Below are positions 8,510-17,249 of a stretch of DNA of 64,000 bases, one piece after another. The stretch comes from Mycobacterium sp. JS623. Its GTDB lineage: Bacteria > Actinomycetota > Actinomycetes > Mycobacteriales > Mycobacteriaceae. The notes below the pieces were generated by a model. That model ran no database searches, was not told the origin of the DNA, and worked only from the letters and a program-made list of their open reading frames with translations. Numbering within the stretch: the stretch's first letter is position 1; every line of letters begins with the position of its first letter. The stretch spans positions 1 to 64,000 of the forward strand of contig NC_019958.1 in the NCBI RefSeq assembly GCF_000328565.1. The letters are read 5' to 3'. A program made the position numbers and the translations under genes.

Positions 8510-8932
8510 CTAGTCGCTGGCGATGTTGTTGATGCGAGCTGCCGCGTTGTCGTGAGCGACTGTGGCCAGCCCCGCGAAGGCGCCCAGGCCACGCAGCCGG
8601 TCGAGCTGGGCCTCACTGGTCGAGCCGAGGTGGGCATTCGGGAAGTTCTGGCTGCGGAACTGTCCGACGAGTGCTTGCGCAGCGTCGGCGTCGATGTTCA
8701 TGAGGGCGAGAACCAGCGTCGCAGTGACTACCTCTTCGCCCTCTTCGTTGGTTCCGGTGTCGACTCTGGTGACGTTGTCGGTGCCGCTGGACGGAATTCC
8801 GACGACAACAGCGCGGCGCGAGAAGTGTTGTTGCAGTTCCTGGTTGACCGTCGTGACGGCATCGGTGAGGCGCTGGGGGGTGAGCTGATCGCTGGTGAAC
8901 AGTTCGACCTGGGCCTGTACTGGTATCAGCAC
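8510..8932 (-). CDS. hypothetical protein, 140 aa
   Basis: GTG 8932 follows AGAGGGGA by 6 nt, which fixes the start better than the TTG and ATG upstream. The protein looks alpha/beta: a strand VLIPVQAQVELFTS, a helix with VNQELQQHFSRRAVVVG, and an Asn/Ala-rich C-terminal helix. No known motif. Confidence 0.6.
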   Translation of the reverse strand: MLIPVQAQVELFTSDQLTPQRLTDAVTTVNQELQQHFSRRAVVVGIPSSGTDNVTRVDTGTNEEGEEVVTATLVLALMNIDADAAQALVGQFRSQNFPNAHLGSTSEAQLDRLRGLGAFAGLATVAHDNAAARINNIASD

Positions 8933-8982
8933 GATCGTTCCCCTCTCCGGCCCGCTCCGACTCCGACCAGCCTGCATCAATG

Positions 8983-9144
8983 CTAACCGGGGAAGTTCTG
9001 CAACACGACGACCTCGGCGGTAAACGCGCTGTTCCTTCCGGGCGCGGGTGTGGTTCCCTTCCAGATGTCTTGCCTATGTCTCCCGGCGCGGAACGTCGTC
9101 GCCCCTGATCTCAATCCGGGCGGGTGGGCGTGGTCGGGCCGCAT
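8983..9144 (-). CDS. possible small protein, 53 aa
   Basis: Frame from ATG 9144 to TAG 8983. The C-terminal half (IWKGTTPAPGRNSAFTAEVV, then VLQNFPG) reads like a folded small protein, whereas the N-terminus is Pro/Arg-rich and no ribosome site precedes the ATG. It fills the gap between two convincing minus-strand genes. Confidence 0.4.
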   Translation of the reverse strand: MRPDHAHPPGLRSGATTFRAGRHRQDIWKGTTPAPGRNSAFTAEVVVLQNFPG

Positions 9145-9197
9145 CGCAGCGCCCACAGCGGTGTGGCCGCCCGGCCAGAGGCTGGTGCACCGTGGTG

Positions 9198-9356
9198 CTA
9201 CGTGATCGCCTCGTTCGCGATCACATCAATGGCTTCCGGTATCGAGGAGTTCGGGAGGCAGTCGTCGATCGCCTCGACCTCCTCGTCGCTGAGTGGGCGC
9301 CGTGCCCACGCTTCCAGTTGGTCCCTGCTGAGCGTGATTCCTCGCCTGCTGTCCAT
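9198..9356 (-). CDS. small acidic hypothetical protein, 52 aa
   Basis: ATG 9356 with GGAGG 8 nt upstream. Starts MDSRRGITLSRDQLEAWARR and continues into an acidic helix (PLSDEEVEAIDDCLPNSSIP). Clear gene signals; function unknown. Confidence 0.62.
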   Translation of the reverse strand: MDSRRGITLSRDQLEAWARRPLSDEEVEAIDDCLPNSSIPEAIDVIANEAIT

Positions 9357-9521
9357 CGTTACGTCCTCCGTGCTTTCTGTCGTCTGTCGATCCGCCGCTT
9401 CCCCCGAGCAGGATGTGTTCTCCGTGCTGCTGTGGCTGCGAGGAGACCCGGTCCTCCTGGTCTGTCGGCTGTCACACCCCTGGCGCCGCTCCGTTTGCGA
9501 TGGGCAACGCCCCCAGGGCGG

Positions 9522-9902
9522 TCAGGCGGCGTGCAGAGCTGGGTTCCATCCGGCGCGGGCCGCTGCCGTGAGGCGGGCAACGAGGTCTGCCGCGGTGCCG
9601 CCATCCTCGGGCCCGGCGGCGACCGACAGTCGGCGGCCGACTTGGTCGGCATCGATCACGGTGATTTCGTCGAGGCACAACTCTTGCCAGCCGTGGTCGT
9701 CTTCGGTGGGGTAGCTGGAGTACTCCCCTGATCCGTAATGCATGAGGCCGATCTGCCCTGGTACGTAGTAGAGGCCATCGCTGAGCGCGGCGCGCGCTGC
9801 CTGAATGTCGGCCTCGGCGAGTTCGCCCTGGACGTGGATTTCGCCGTGCACCTTCCAATTCGACGCGTCGCGATACATCGTGGGTATGACGGTGATCTTC
9901 AT
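9522..9902 (-). CDS. hypothetical protein, 126 aa
   Basis: ATG 9902 has AAAGGGGAAG upstream; a longer open frame reaches 9971 but its first 23 codons are Arg/Thr-rich noise. The product starts MKITVIPTMYRDASNWKVHG, with an aromatic region (GLMHYGSGEYSSYP) and an acidic stretch, then an Ala-rich C-terminal helix. Third gene of the 10373 to 9522 operon. No family recognised. Confidence 0.65.
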   Translation of the reverse strand: MKITVIPTMYRDASNWKVHGEIHVQGELAEADIQAARAALSDGLYYVPGQIGLMHYGSGEYSSYPTEDDHGWQELCLDEITVIDADQVGRRLSVAAGPEDGGTAADLVARLTAAARAGWNPALHAA

Positions 9903-9945
9903 GGTCTTCCCCTTTCGGTTGTGTGGTTTATCGCCGCGGGTCGTG

Positions 9946-10233
9946 TCACGGCGCAGTTCTCTGGTCGCCATCGCGGGCTGTGATGGCGACGGTGAAGTGG
10001 TTGACTGTCTCTACCTGCGCACCGAATTGCTGTTGGAGCGCCGCGAGGAGGTCGACGCGGTAGGCCCACTGAAACGGCCCGGTCTCCCAGCAGATGACGT
10101 ACGGGGCGCCGTGACCTTCGCTGATCCCAGTGCGGACCTGCGCGCCGGCGTCGGATGCGTGCGCACCCAGCTGAGCCGGGATGGCGGCCGCTACCCGTTC
10201 GGCCAGTTCCCGTGTCCCGGCCTGGGCCGTCAC
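9946..10233 (-). CDS. hypothetical protein, 95 aa
   Basis: GTG 10233 has GGAG 6 nt upstream and overlaps the TGA of the preceding gene (GTGA), a typical coupled start. Begins VTAQAGTRELAERVAAAIPA; the middle is Trp/Tyr-rich (ICWETGPFQWAYRVDLLAAL). Function unknown. Confidence 0.65.
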   Translation of the reverse strand: MTAQAGTRELAERVAAAIPAQLGAHASDAGAQVRTGISEGHGAPYVICWETGPFQWAYRVDLLAALQQQFGAQVETVNHFTVAITARDGDQRTAP

Positions 10234-10373
10234 GCTTCGCTCCACTTGGCTGTCTGCGAGTCAGGGAAGTCATCTATCCGCCGACGGCCGCGCCCATCCC
10301 AGAGGACCGCGATCCCGGTGTGCGCGACCCTCAGGCGCTGTGTTGCAGCGTCTTTGGCTGCTATCGCATTCAA
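10230..10373 (-). CDS. small basic hypothetical protein, 47 aa
   Basis: TTG 10373 preceded by GGAGGG about 11 nt away; its TGA overlaps the GTG start of the next gene, which supports both. Begins MNAIAAKDAATQRLRVAHTG and ends FPDSQTAKWSEA. Function unknown. Confidence 0.6.
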   Translation of the reverse strand: MNAIAAKDAATQRLRVAHTGIAVLWDGRGRRRIDDFPDSQTAKWSEA

Positions 10374-10505
10374 ACTGCGTTCCCTCCTCACGCCGTGGTT
10401 CGGCACCTGCGGCTGATGCTCACACGCCCACTGTTCGCGATGTGAGAGGCGGGTACGTGTCGGGGATACTTTCGGTTGGCGCCTCAGGGCGGCGCCGCGG
10501 CGTCC

Positions 10506-11162
10506 TCAGGTAGCGAACGTCACGATCCGGCTTCCCTGCACGTATTCGATGCGAGTTGGGCCGAATGCCGTCATCGGAGACCGGGGGTAGGTGTGCCCGT
10601 GAATCACCAGGCGCGGATGTCGTGCTTCGACCCAGGTCCGCAACGCGTCGATGCCGTGGTGCGCGGGGTCCTGGTGATCGTTGATCCCCCGTGGTGGGCA
10701 GTGGGTGACGAGGACATCGGCGGCCGGTAGCTGTTGCACCATTTGCCGATACTCTTCCTGTGTATAGAGGATGTCGCTAGTTCCGGCTTTGTAGCGGACG
10801 CATCCCTCAAGCCCCGTGAACGTCAGCCCCGCCACGTCGACAGCGGACAGATGAAGGTTGGTAAAACCCATGTTGGCCAGATACATTCCGTCGCAGTGGT
10901 TTCCATAGACACCGAGCGTGGGGCGGCTTGTCTGGGTCAATCCTCGGAGGTCGCCCGAGAAGAGGTCCCCGGCGAGCACTACGACGTCGACTGCTTCGAC
11001 GTCGAGGAAGCCTTCGACGTCACTGGGGAGTTCGGGCGCCATGTCCGCAATGACGAGCAGGCGTACTATCCGCGAGGACGCCGGCGCGCGCAGTCGTTTG
11101 GCGGCGTTGCCAGCTCTCTTGATCCATGACTGCTTGGTGTTCCCAGCGTTGTTGACGGCCAT
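10506..11162 (-). CDS. calcineurin-like metallophosphoesterase
   Basis: 218 aa from ATG 11162. Metal-site motifs are in order: VLAGDLFSGD (GD motif), VYGNHCDG (GNH), VTHCPPRG (H) and VIHGHTYPR (GHxH-like). The first D-x-H motif is degenerate (VIADMAPE, no His), so substrate and activity are uncertain. A small single-domain phosphatase or nuclease-like fold, cytoplasmic. Its start lies 8 nt after the stop of the 98-aa gene upstream. A second family member is at 29574-30329. Confidence 0.8.
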   Translation of the reverse strand: MAVNNAGNTKQSWIKRAGNAAKRLRAPASSRIVRLLVIADMAPELPSDVEGFLDVEAVDVVVLAGDLFSGDLRGLTQTSRPTLGVYGNHCDGMYLANMGFTNLHLSAVDVAGLTFTGLEGCVRYKAGTSDILYTQEEYRQMVQQLPAADVLVTHCPPRGINDHQDPAHHGIDALRTWVEARHPRLVIHGHTYPRSPMTAFGPTRIEYVQGSRIVTFAT

Positions 11163-11169
11163 GGGACCG

Positions 11170-11466
11170 TTACCCGAGGCCTTTGGTGGTGATCGCCGCG
11201 CGGATGCGAGATAGGGAGACGGTTCTGTCGGTGAGCATGGCCCAGCTCTCCCAGTTGTCGAGGGCTTGCTCGACATCGGTGAACGATACTCCCGGTCGGC
11301 TGATGAAACATGTTGTGCCGTTGTCGGATCGGCCCGCGGATGCGATGACGGCGATGAGTTGACCCTGGTCGCTGAAGTGCTGTTCGCGGCGGAATCTGAG
11401 CTGGTAGGGTCGACCGTCGCCGTCATCGTCGATGAAGTCGTAGGCCATCGCGTAGTCGATCTCCAT
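11170..11466 (-). CDS. hypothetical protein, 98 aa
   Basis: GGAAGG lies 7 nt before ATG 11466, favouring MEIDYAMAYDFIDDDGDGRP as N-terminus over the ATG two codons earlier. Acidic N-terminus, then a beta-rich core (GQLIAVIASAGRSDNGTTCF) and a helical end. Upstream partner of the metallophosphoesterase. Family not recognised. Confidence 0.62.
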   Translation of the reverse strand: MEIDYAMAYDFIDDDGDGRPYQLRFRREQHFSDQGQLIAVIASAGRSDNGTTCFISRPGVSFTDVEQALDNWESWAMLTDRTVSLSRIRAAITTKGLG

Positions 11467-11530
11467 AGTCATTCCTTCCGATGATGAGCCCTCGGGCATC
11501 GTCGTGTATCACGTTGTACTTGAGCGTGTT

Positions 11531-13279
11531 TCACATGGGTTGGCAGTTCTCACCGCTGACGGCGGGTAGGTCTGACGGTGCCGGGCTCGGCTGGACTGTG
11601 GGTCGTTTGAGTTCTCGTAGCGCCCCGTCGTGGTCGGATCCGCGTAGGTGGCCATTGTAGTCGTCGCGGCTCTTGTCGTACTGGAACATCTGCGGGTCGG
11701 GGGTGCCGTCGTCGAGGTCGAGGTTGACCATCTTCAAGGCGTGCAGCTCGGCCATGGGCAGAGACGCGAACTCGGGATCCTCCACGCAGAACCATTGCCG
11801 GCTATAGAGTTTCGGGATCTTGCGAGAAACGTTGTCGCGATACGTGCGCCAGAGCCCGCGAATACCTTCCGGCACTTTCGGGCCGTCGATGTCGGTGCCG
11901 GGCGTGTAGCTCCAGTACGACTGGAATTCTTTCACCGACGCGGTCTCGGGCACGGCGACCAGGCCGCGGCCTTGCGACTCCGGGCTGATGAGTTCGCCGA
12001 CTCGTCGGGCCTTTGGTTCCATCTCTTGGGTGAACGCCTGCTTGAGTGTCATGTCGCTCGGTGGGCCAAGAGTGATGATGAGCTTGCACTGCCCGAGGAT
12101 GTCGCGGGGGATGGTCCTGGCGTAGAGATCCTGGGTGGACAGCATCATGTGCATGCGAAATTCACGGCCCACCTTGAACATCACGCGCAGATCCTCGACG
12201 AAGGCGTTGTCTTTGCCTGGGTGCTCCTCGTAGAGTCCGGCAACTTCGTTGCGCATGGTGGCGAATTCGTCGAGGATGATGGCCCACGCCGGAAAGCCCA
12301 TGGGGTCGGGGTGGCCGGCCGCCTTGCGTTCCTGTGCGACCCGCCGGCGTCGGGACAGCTCCTGCACCGCAGCGTGAACCAGGCGCGGATGCTCAGCGGG
12401 GCTGGAGGAGATCATGACCATCTGCGCCTCACCGTTGAGACTGGTGTAGTCGGTACCCTTGCCGTCCCCAGCCAAGATCGGTATTCCTCCGGCGCGCAGT
12501 TGTTCGATGATGCCGCGCACGAAAACGCTCTTGCCCGAGCCTGTTCCACCGATGATCAGCCAGTGGTGGTAATCCTTGAGCGCATATTCGAGCCGCTCAC
12601 CAAGTTCATCGACGCCGATCCCGATGGTGAACTTGTCGTATCGACGGATGGCCTCCTCGGGGCTGTCGATGATGACTTCGGGCAGCGGGGGGGCTACCCA
12701 CGGAGGGAAGGGCTTTTTGCGTGTGACGGTGACTTGATCACGTGCGGAGTCGACGTCGACGAGCCAGTCGCCGGCGACCGCACCCTGTAGCCGTTGGGCG
12801 ACCATGGTGGCGTTGCGCCTATCGGCGAGGTATCCGGGGACGATGGCACGCAGGGCGTAGGACATCAGCCTGCCGGTGGTGTCGTCGTAGTGCACCGCTG
12901 AGTCGAGGAGTTCGAAGGGGAACTTGCCCGAGAGCAGCTGTCTGATCCGGTCGATGTCGCCGCCGCCGAGCACGACCTGGGGACCCGGTGGAGGCGACTG
13001 TTCGAGTGGCGCCGGCGCGGGCGCGGTGTGCTCTTGGCCTCTATGGGTGGTGGCAGTTGGGCGTTGGAACACCCATCCGGCCCCCAAGGATGTCGCGATG
13101 ACCGCCGGGATCCAGAGCAGTGAAGCGAATTCGACATAGTGAGGGTGACCCAGCCGTCCCACCATGTACATCAACAGTCCGATACCGGCCAAGAGCAGGC
13201 AGCCGCCGGTGAGACTGCGGCTGGGAGTGAGCCAGTAGGACTGGGCGTGGCGCGGCTGCGGCGCATCGGGGTGTGTCAC
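11531..13279 (-). CDS. FtsK/SpoIIIE-type DNA translocase (conjugation-like)
   Basis: 582 aa from GTG 13279. Two membrane segments (about residues 24-42 and 50-70), a Pro-rich linker, then one FtsK-type motor domain with Walker A GGTGSGKS (K250) and Walker B AIILDEF (D337, E338). The C-terminus is a 100-residue tail without the FtsK gamma HTH. Established relatives of this size are the TraB/TraSA translocases of actinomycete conjugative elements, which alone move double-stranded DNA, and the motor domains of type VII secretion EccC; a single ATPase domain favours the former. Next upstream are a secreted nuclease and a protease. Confidence 0.82.
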   Translation of the reverse strand: MTHPDAPQPRHAQSYWLTPSRSLTGGCLLLAGIGLLMYMVGRLGHPHYVEFASLLWIPAVIATSLGAGWVFQRPTATTHRGQEHTAPAPAPLEQSPPPGPQVVLGGGDIDRIRQLLSGKFPFELLDSAVHYDDTTGRLMSYALRAIVPGYLADRRNATMVAQRLQGAVAGDWLVDVDSARDQVTVTRKKPFPPWVAPPLPEVIIDSPEEAIRRYDKFTIGIGVDELGERLEYALKDYHHWLIIGGTGSGKSVFVRGIIEQLRAGGIPILAGDGKGTDYTSLNGEAQMVMISSSPAEHPRLVHAAVQELSRRRRVAQERKAAGHPDPMGFPAWAIILDEFATMRNEVAGLYEEHPGKDNAFVEDLRVMFKVGREFRMHMMLSTQDLYARTIPRDILGQCKLIITLGPPSDMTLKQAFTQEMEPKARRVGELISPESQGRGLVAVPETASVKEFQSYWSYTPGTDIDGPKVPEGIRGLWRTYRDNVSRKIPKLYSRQWFCVEDPEFASLPMAELHALKMVNLDLDDGTPDPQMFQYDKSRDDYNGHLRGSDHDGALRELKRPTVQPSPAPSDLPAVSGENCQPM

Positions 13280-13346
13280 AGCCTCCCCGCCCTCGCTGCG
13301 TGCCGTGCGCCCAGATGGACCCGGGCCGGTGTGCGTGGTGCGCTGG

Positions 13347-14114
13347 TCATGGCGTCTGACCGCACGCGGCCACGGCGGCCGCCTTGTCGGACGTCGTGAT
13401 GGGCAGCTGGTAAGCCACCACGACGCTGAGGTAGCGCACGACGTACGGGCACTGTTGTGCGGTGTTGGCAGGTAGCCATTCACCAGGCCCGAGGTCTTGC
13501 TTGGACTGGTTGGCGTGGGCGGACACGGCGAGCAGGTTGCGTTGATCGTTGGCGAACTGTTGCCGCCGGGCCGCAGTCCATGCCCACGCTCCGGCGTCGA
13601 AGGCGCGATGGAGTGGCACGACGTGATCGATTTGGGTTTGCGACAACGTGATTCGCTGTCCGGAGTACGGGTCCATGAGCCAGCCGGAGGTCACTTTGCA
13701 GTTGCGCGTGCCCGGCTTGAAGGTGACGTCGTGCAGCTGGGCGGCCAGTACGGTGCTGCGGGTGTCGCACCCTGTCGTCGAGGCCGGATCGTTCCAAGCG
13801 GGGCCGAAGACGCATCCTTCCTTCTGCCCGGTCTGCTTGTTGGTGCCGCATCCACGTTCGTAGCCCGACGCGGGGTCGATCTCGTCGACGACGCTTACCT
13901 GCACGATGAGGTCGTTGAACTGGTTCACCTGTGACGGCGGAGCCGCTACCGTGACGGTCGGTTCCGCTGTGAGGGGGCGCATCGCCCAGGCGCCGTACGC
14001 GCCGAGCGAGATTGCCAGCGCCATCACGGCGGTGATGATGCGCGTGCGCGGCCGGTACCGCCTTCCACCCCGTCTCGATGCTCCCGCCAAGGCGTCGAGT
14101 AGCAGCCCGGTCAT
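13347..14114 (-). CDS. membrane-anchored or secreted HNH nuclease (DUF1524/GmrSD-like)
   Basis: 255 aa from ATG 14114 (GAGGGGG 5 nt upstream). A hydrophobic segment around residues 26-46 (RIITAVMALAISLGAYGAWA) anchors or exports it. The C-terminal half carries the nuclease core: DHVVPLHRAFDAGAW (DH..P motif), then NDQRNLLAVSAHANQSKQDL (N-rich HNH centre), as in mycobacterial and streptomycete secreted DUF1524 nucleases. Several Cys pairs suit an extracellular fold. Gene lies just upstream of the FtsK-like translocase, so DNA handling at the envelope is plausible; nutrient nuclease is the alternative. Confidence 0.78.
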   Translation of the reverse strand: MTGLLLDALAGASRRGGRRYRPRTRIITAVMALAISLGAYGAWAMRPLTAEPTVTVAAPPSQVNQFNDLIVQVSVVDEIDPASGYERGCGTNKQTGQKEGCVFGPAWNDPASTTGCDTRSTVLAAQLHDVTFKPGTRNCKVTSGWLMDPYSGQRITLSQTQIDHVVPLHRAFDAGAWAWTAARRQQFANDQRNLLAVSAHANQSKQDLGPGEWLPANTAQQCPYVVRYLSVVVAYQLPITTSDKAAAVAACGQTP

Positions 14115-14133
14115 CCAACCCCCTCTGTGCCCT

Positions 14134-14153
14134 GATCGCCGTGAACGGCGATC
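14134..14153. promoter_or_regulatory. 9-bp perfect inverted repeat upstream of the HNH gene
   Basis: GATCGCCGT-GA-ACGGCGATC, a 20-bp element with perfect 9-bp arms, lies 20 bp upstream of the HNH nuclease start, where an operator would control the nuclease/translocase transcript. Confidence 0.45.
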
Positions 14154-14326
14154 CTCGTGCGGGCCATTGTGGGTGCGCCGGACGGCGCCTCGGGTGAGGC
14201 TGCGGTGTTGCGCGCCAGGTTTTTTGGCTGAATGAACGGGCGACGAACCAAGACGCCCCAGCGGTGTGGGCTTCCGCAACGTCGTTGGATTCGAGCGCTG
14301 GCGTAACGCGCTCGGCGCCGATCAGC

Positions 14327-15004
14327 TCAGTTCAGGCTGAGGTTCCATTTGTCGAGCCATGGTCCGATCAGTTCGGCCACGGGTAATCCGTCATCGGAGC
14401 TGGCCCTGATGGTGATGCCTACTGCAAACGCCGTGCCGTCGTCTTTGAGCCCGTACACGGGGCCACCGGAGTCTCCCGGGGCGATGTCAGCGGCGAACTT
14501 GACCTTCGATGAGGAGGCCTCGACGACTCTGCCGCACGAACGGCCTGTGGCCACGCCGACCTTGCAGAGCCACATGCCCTCGGCGACGCTGGAGGCGAAA
14601 CCGGTCACCGGTAGGTGGCCGGCGATGTTTGGGTCGAGCTGCAAGGCCCCGGTCAGGCTCATCACGGCGACGTCGGTTTGATTACCTGCATTACCGGCGT
14701 ACTGGCTGACTACGAAGTTGGCGGCGGGGACGAGTCGTCCGTCGGCCGCTGAGTTCACCGCGGCGGTGTCGCCGGTATCGCAGTGGCCCGCGGTGAACAG
14801 GACCGGGGCGCCGCGCTGGTTGTGCGCAACGAAGCCAGCGGTGCAGATCGAGGGGTCATCGCCGAGGATCTCCATGCCTGCGCCCGGATAGAGCGCGGAC
14901 ACCGCGGGCAGTGGGCCGGCGTGGGCAGGGGTGGTGGGAGCGATGATCACACAACTGCCGGCAACCACCACTGCGGCGAGTCGTCGCAGTCGATGCCAAC
15001 TCAT
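14327..15004 (-). CDS. secreted chymotrypsin-like serine protease (S1 family)
   Basis: 225 aa with a signal peptide (residues 1-29, cut after TPAHA). The catalytic triad is visible: H74 in TAGHC, D111 in QTDVAVM, and S179 in GDSGGP; paired cysteines fit the streptogrisin-like secreted fold. It hydrolyses peptide bonds outside the cell. Ribosome site GAAGGG upstream of ATG 15004. No propeptide of the alpha-lytic type is evident, so it may be active directly. Confidence 0.85.
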   Translation of the reverse strand: MSWHRLRRLAAVVVAGSCVIIAPTTPAHAGPLPAVSALYPGAGMEILGDDPSICTAGFVAHNQRGAPVLFTAGHCDTGDTAAVNSAADGRLVPAANFVVSQYAGNAGNQTDVAVMSLTGALQLDPNIAGHLPVTGFASSVAEGMWLCKVGVATGRSCGRVVEASSSKVKFAADIAPGDSGGPVYGLKDDGTAFAVGITIRASSDDGLPVAELIGPWLDKWNLSLN

Positions 15005-15054
15005 TTCTGTTGCCGCCCTTCGCTATTAGCTCCGCCTTATGGTTGTGCGGCCGA

Positions 15055-15942
15055 TCAGGCCGGGTGGACTGATCCCGGCGGTGATGGCCGGTCGTCAGGC
15101 ACCCATACACCGGGCGAGATCTCCATGTAGCGGTTCATCCAGTACGGAGGCAGGGGTTGCTCGGGCGTGGGGCTCCACATGACCACGTCGTCGTGGCCCT
15201 GCTTTTCGATGGCGTCCCGCGTGAGCCCGTTCGGAAACTGCGATTCTGGGACGTAGGGCGGGTATTGGGGGGTATCGGTGCCTGGCGATTGTGCCGGCGC
15301 CGGCGGCAGCAGCGGCGGCAGCGACGGATCGGTGGTGGTCTGGGGACTCATAGGCGCAGGCTGCCATCCGGCCGACAGCACGGTCGGCGCGCCCGCCGCG
15401 GCTTTCTTCGCTGTCTCGTCGGGCGAGTCGCCACTGACGATGCCGTTGGCGACGACGCTGTGGCGGTCCTGAAAGGCCGACCTGGTAGACCGTATGCGTT
15501 CCTGGGCTTCGGCGACGAGTTCGTCTTTGGTTTGCCGCAGCTTCTGCTGGGGCCAGCTCTCGGCGACAGCGCGGTCACAGAGCTGGTCGTAGGCCGCGTG
15601 GTAGTCGGCGCTGATCTGATTCATCTGCGACTTGGTGGCGCCGATGTTTTCACCCCCGGAGTCCAACCATGCCGCCACGTTCAAGTGCCGCGCCTCGTCA
15701 GCCGTCAGCGTGTGATGGTGAGCCGCCAGCTTGGTGGCCAGCGCACCCCCGGCCAGGCCGCGGAACTCAGGCTCGGTGTATCCGGCGGCCGCCAGGGCCA
15801 CCCCGCCAGCACCGGCGGCCTGCTCTGCCGCCCGGCGTTGCACCTGCGCTTCACGTGCGTAGGCGGTCTCATCCTGCACCGGGAAGTGTTCGCCGATGAT
15901 CAGCGCCGTCTCCGGTAGGTCCACCGGTTCGATCGCACCCAT
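15055..15942 (-). CDS. helical Ala-rich protein with Pro-rich tail
   Basis: 295 aa from ATG 15942 (AGGGGG 8 nt upstream). Residues 30-180 are long Ala/Gln/Glu-rich helices with coiled-coil character; residues 195-245 are Pro/Ser/Thr-rich; the C-terminus is compact and Trp/Pro-rich (YWMNRYMEISPGVWVPDDRP). This helix, Pro-linker and small C-terminal layout recalls secreted substrates of mycobacterial type VII systems, but I see no diagnostic secretion signal, so that is a weak suggestion. First gene of a run with the S1 protease. Confidence 0.6.
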   Translation of the reverse strand: MGAIEPVDLPETALIIGEHFPVQDETAYAREAQVQRRAAEQAAGAGGVALAAAGYTEPEFRGLAGGALATKLAAHHHTLTADEARHLNVAAWLDSGGENIGATKSQMNQISADYHAAYDQLCDRAVAESWPQQKLRQTKDELVAEAQERIRSTRSAFQDRHSVVANGIVSGDSPDETAKKAAAGAPTVLSAGWQPAPMSPQTTTDPSLPPLLPPAPAQSPGTDTPQYPPYVPESQFPNGLTRDAIEKQGHDDVVMWSPTPEQPLPPYWMNRYMEISPGVWVPDDRPSPPGSVHPA

Positions 15943-16045
15943 GTCTGTTGCCCCCTGACTACTGCCCAGCGTGCCTGTCACCAGACCTCCAGATTAAAGC
16001 GACGTCGCCGAGGGGGAGCGTTTGAGCGCGGTGTCGCGACGCTTT

Positions 16046-16231
16046 TCACCGGGTGCCCATGAGCGGCCGAGACCTATCTCCCTGTCCCCCTGGTTGGCGG
16101 CATGTCCTCGGACCGGTGACGTCGGGTACCCAGCACAGGGGGAAGGTGACGCCTGGTCGCAGGGCCTTGGCGTTCGCGGTGACGGTAAGCCGCCGTCTGT
16201 TGCGCAGTCGGTAGCCTTCGCCAACCGTCAT
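16046..16231 (-). CDS. possible small protein, 61 aa
   Basis: ATG 16231 overlaps the TGA of the upstream gene (ATGA), suggesting coupled translation. Begins MTVGEGYRLRNRRRLTVTAN; the centre FPLCWVPDVTGPRTCRQPGG has two cysteines. Composition is rather Arg/Pro-rich, so moderate confidence. Confidence 0.42.
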   Translation of the reverse strand: MTVGEGYRLRNRRRLTVTANAKALRPGVTFPLCWVPDVTGPRTCRQPGGQGDRSRPLMGTR

Positions 16232-16479
16232 TCGGGAACGTCGATGGTGACGCCCACCTCTCCCAATGCGTTCAGGATGAACTGAGTGAGGCGTTTACCG
16301 CTGTAGTGATGCACGGGCCCGTTGATCGCGATGAACGGAATCCCTCCCAGGCTCGACGCGGCGATCGGACCGACGGTCACCGGAGGACTCAGAATGGGCC
16401 CAGGAGTGAGGGCGGTCTCACCGGTGTCGCCCGGGCTGGGCATCACCTGCCGCGAGGCGTCAGGTGGCGGTGCGTTCAT
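16228..16479 (-). CDS. hypothetical protein, 83 aa
   Basis: Begins MNAPPPDASRQVMPSPGDTG, a Pro-rich disordered N-terminus of about 45 residues, then a folded-looking C-terminal part (FIAINGPVHHYSGKRLTQFI, ending VGVTIDVPE). The frame extends upstream to 16554 without a better start. Function unknown. Confidence 0.5.
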   Translation of the reverse strand: MNAPPPDASRQVMPSPGDTGETALTPGPILSPPVTVGPIAASSLGGIPFIAINGPVHHYSGKRLTQFILNALGEVGVTIDVPE

Positions 16480-16909
16480 ACGGCGCAGTTTAATGACCGA
16501 CGAACCCGGCGGGCATTCCGCCGCGTGTCGCGGGGCAGTTTTTCGCCGAAGCAAGCACCACCCATGGGTCGCCTAGGAGTCCCCGTGCACGGCTCGCCAG
16601 ATTCCGCTATCTCCGAAGCGCGTTCACCTGGCCTGCGGCCTCGACGACACGCGCAGATCAGCCACCGGTTGCGACGTTGGCACCGCGGTCGGCCGCTTGG
16701 CACAGCAACTCATTCTGGGCCGTGGATTAACCGCCGTGACGCGCTAACCCCATCACCGCAACGTTGAAAATGCCGTCGCTGAGGACCAAGAGTCGGGTTG
16801 CACACCCTCTGACCACACGTGACAGTACGCACGTATTGCCAAACGGAGCCGCGACGCGCTTGCTCCGCAAACCCACGGGACCTTAAACAGGGCTTTATAC
16901 TTCTGCTCT
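16480..16909. promoter_or_regulatory. divergent intergenic region with a close -10 box
   Basis: No supported gene. TATACT at 16896-16901 ends 8 bp before ATG 16910, so transcription from it would start at or next to the start codon and give a leaderless mRNA, which is common in mycobacteria. A matching -35 is not obvious. Confidence 0.4.
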
Positions 16910-17236
16910 ATGGCCCGGGAGAAAAAGCCCACAGCCGACCAGATCCCCGTTCTCGAGGACCTGCGTCGCGCGGCCGCGTTGCGCAATGAGGCCTACCGTC
17001 ATTACTTGTCGGTTTTTCACCGGGCGCTCGAAGCGGGCGTCGGCCCCAGCGTCATCGCTCGCTACGCGAGTATCAGCCCCCAAGCGGCGAACAGCACGCG
17101 AAATCGGCTTGAGGCCACAGGTGACGACACCGAAGCCCCCGCAACCGTCGACGACGTGCTCAACCGTGCCGGTTTCCCGACCCGCCCCGGAAAGGAACAC
17201 CGCCCGGCGCGGGGACGGCGAAAAAGCGCAAGTTGA
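16910..17236 (+). CDS. small helical protein, HTH-like
   Basis: 108 aa, ATG 16910, probably leaderless. The residue 25-65 region (YRHYLSVFHRALEAGVGPSV, then IARYASISPQAANSTRNRL) resembles a helix-turn-helix of the kind found in small actinobacterial regulators. The C-terminus is basic (KEHRPARGRRKS), consistent with nucleic-acid binding. The only + strand gene here, convergent with 17250-17927. Role inferred only. Confidence 0.6.
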   Translation: MAREKKPTADQIPVLEDLRRAAALRNEAYRHYLSVFHRALEAGVGPSVIARYASISPQAANSTRNRLEATGDDTEAPATVDDVLNRAGFPTRPGKEHRPARGRRKSAS

Positions 17237-17249
17237 AGACGGCCGAGAC

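Noticed and set aside
9362..9475. Basic 37-codon minus-strand frame ending just before ATG 9356
   Set aside because: Arg-rich composition and no convincing start signal.
11531..13279. FtsK-like ATPase read as type VII EccC
   Set aside because: Only one ATPase domain and no EccB, EccD, EccE or PE/PPE neighbours; a TraB-like translocase fits better.
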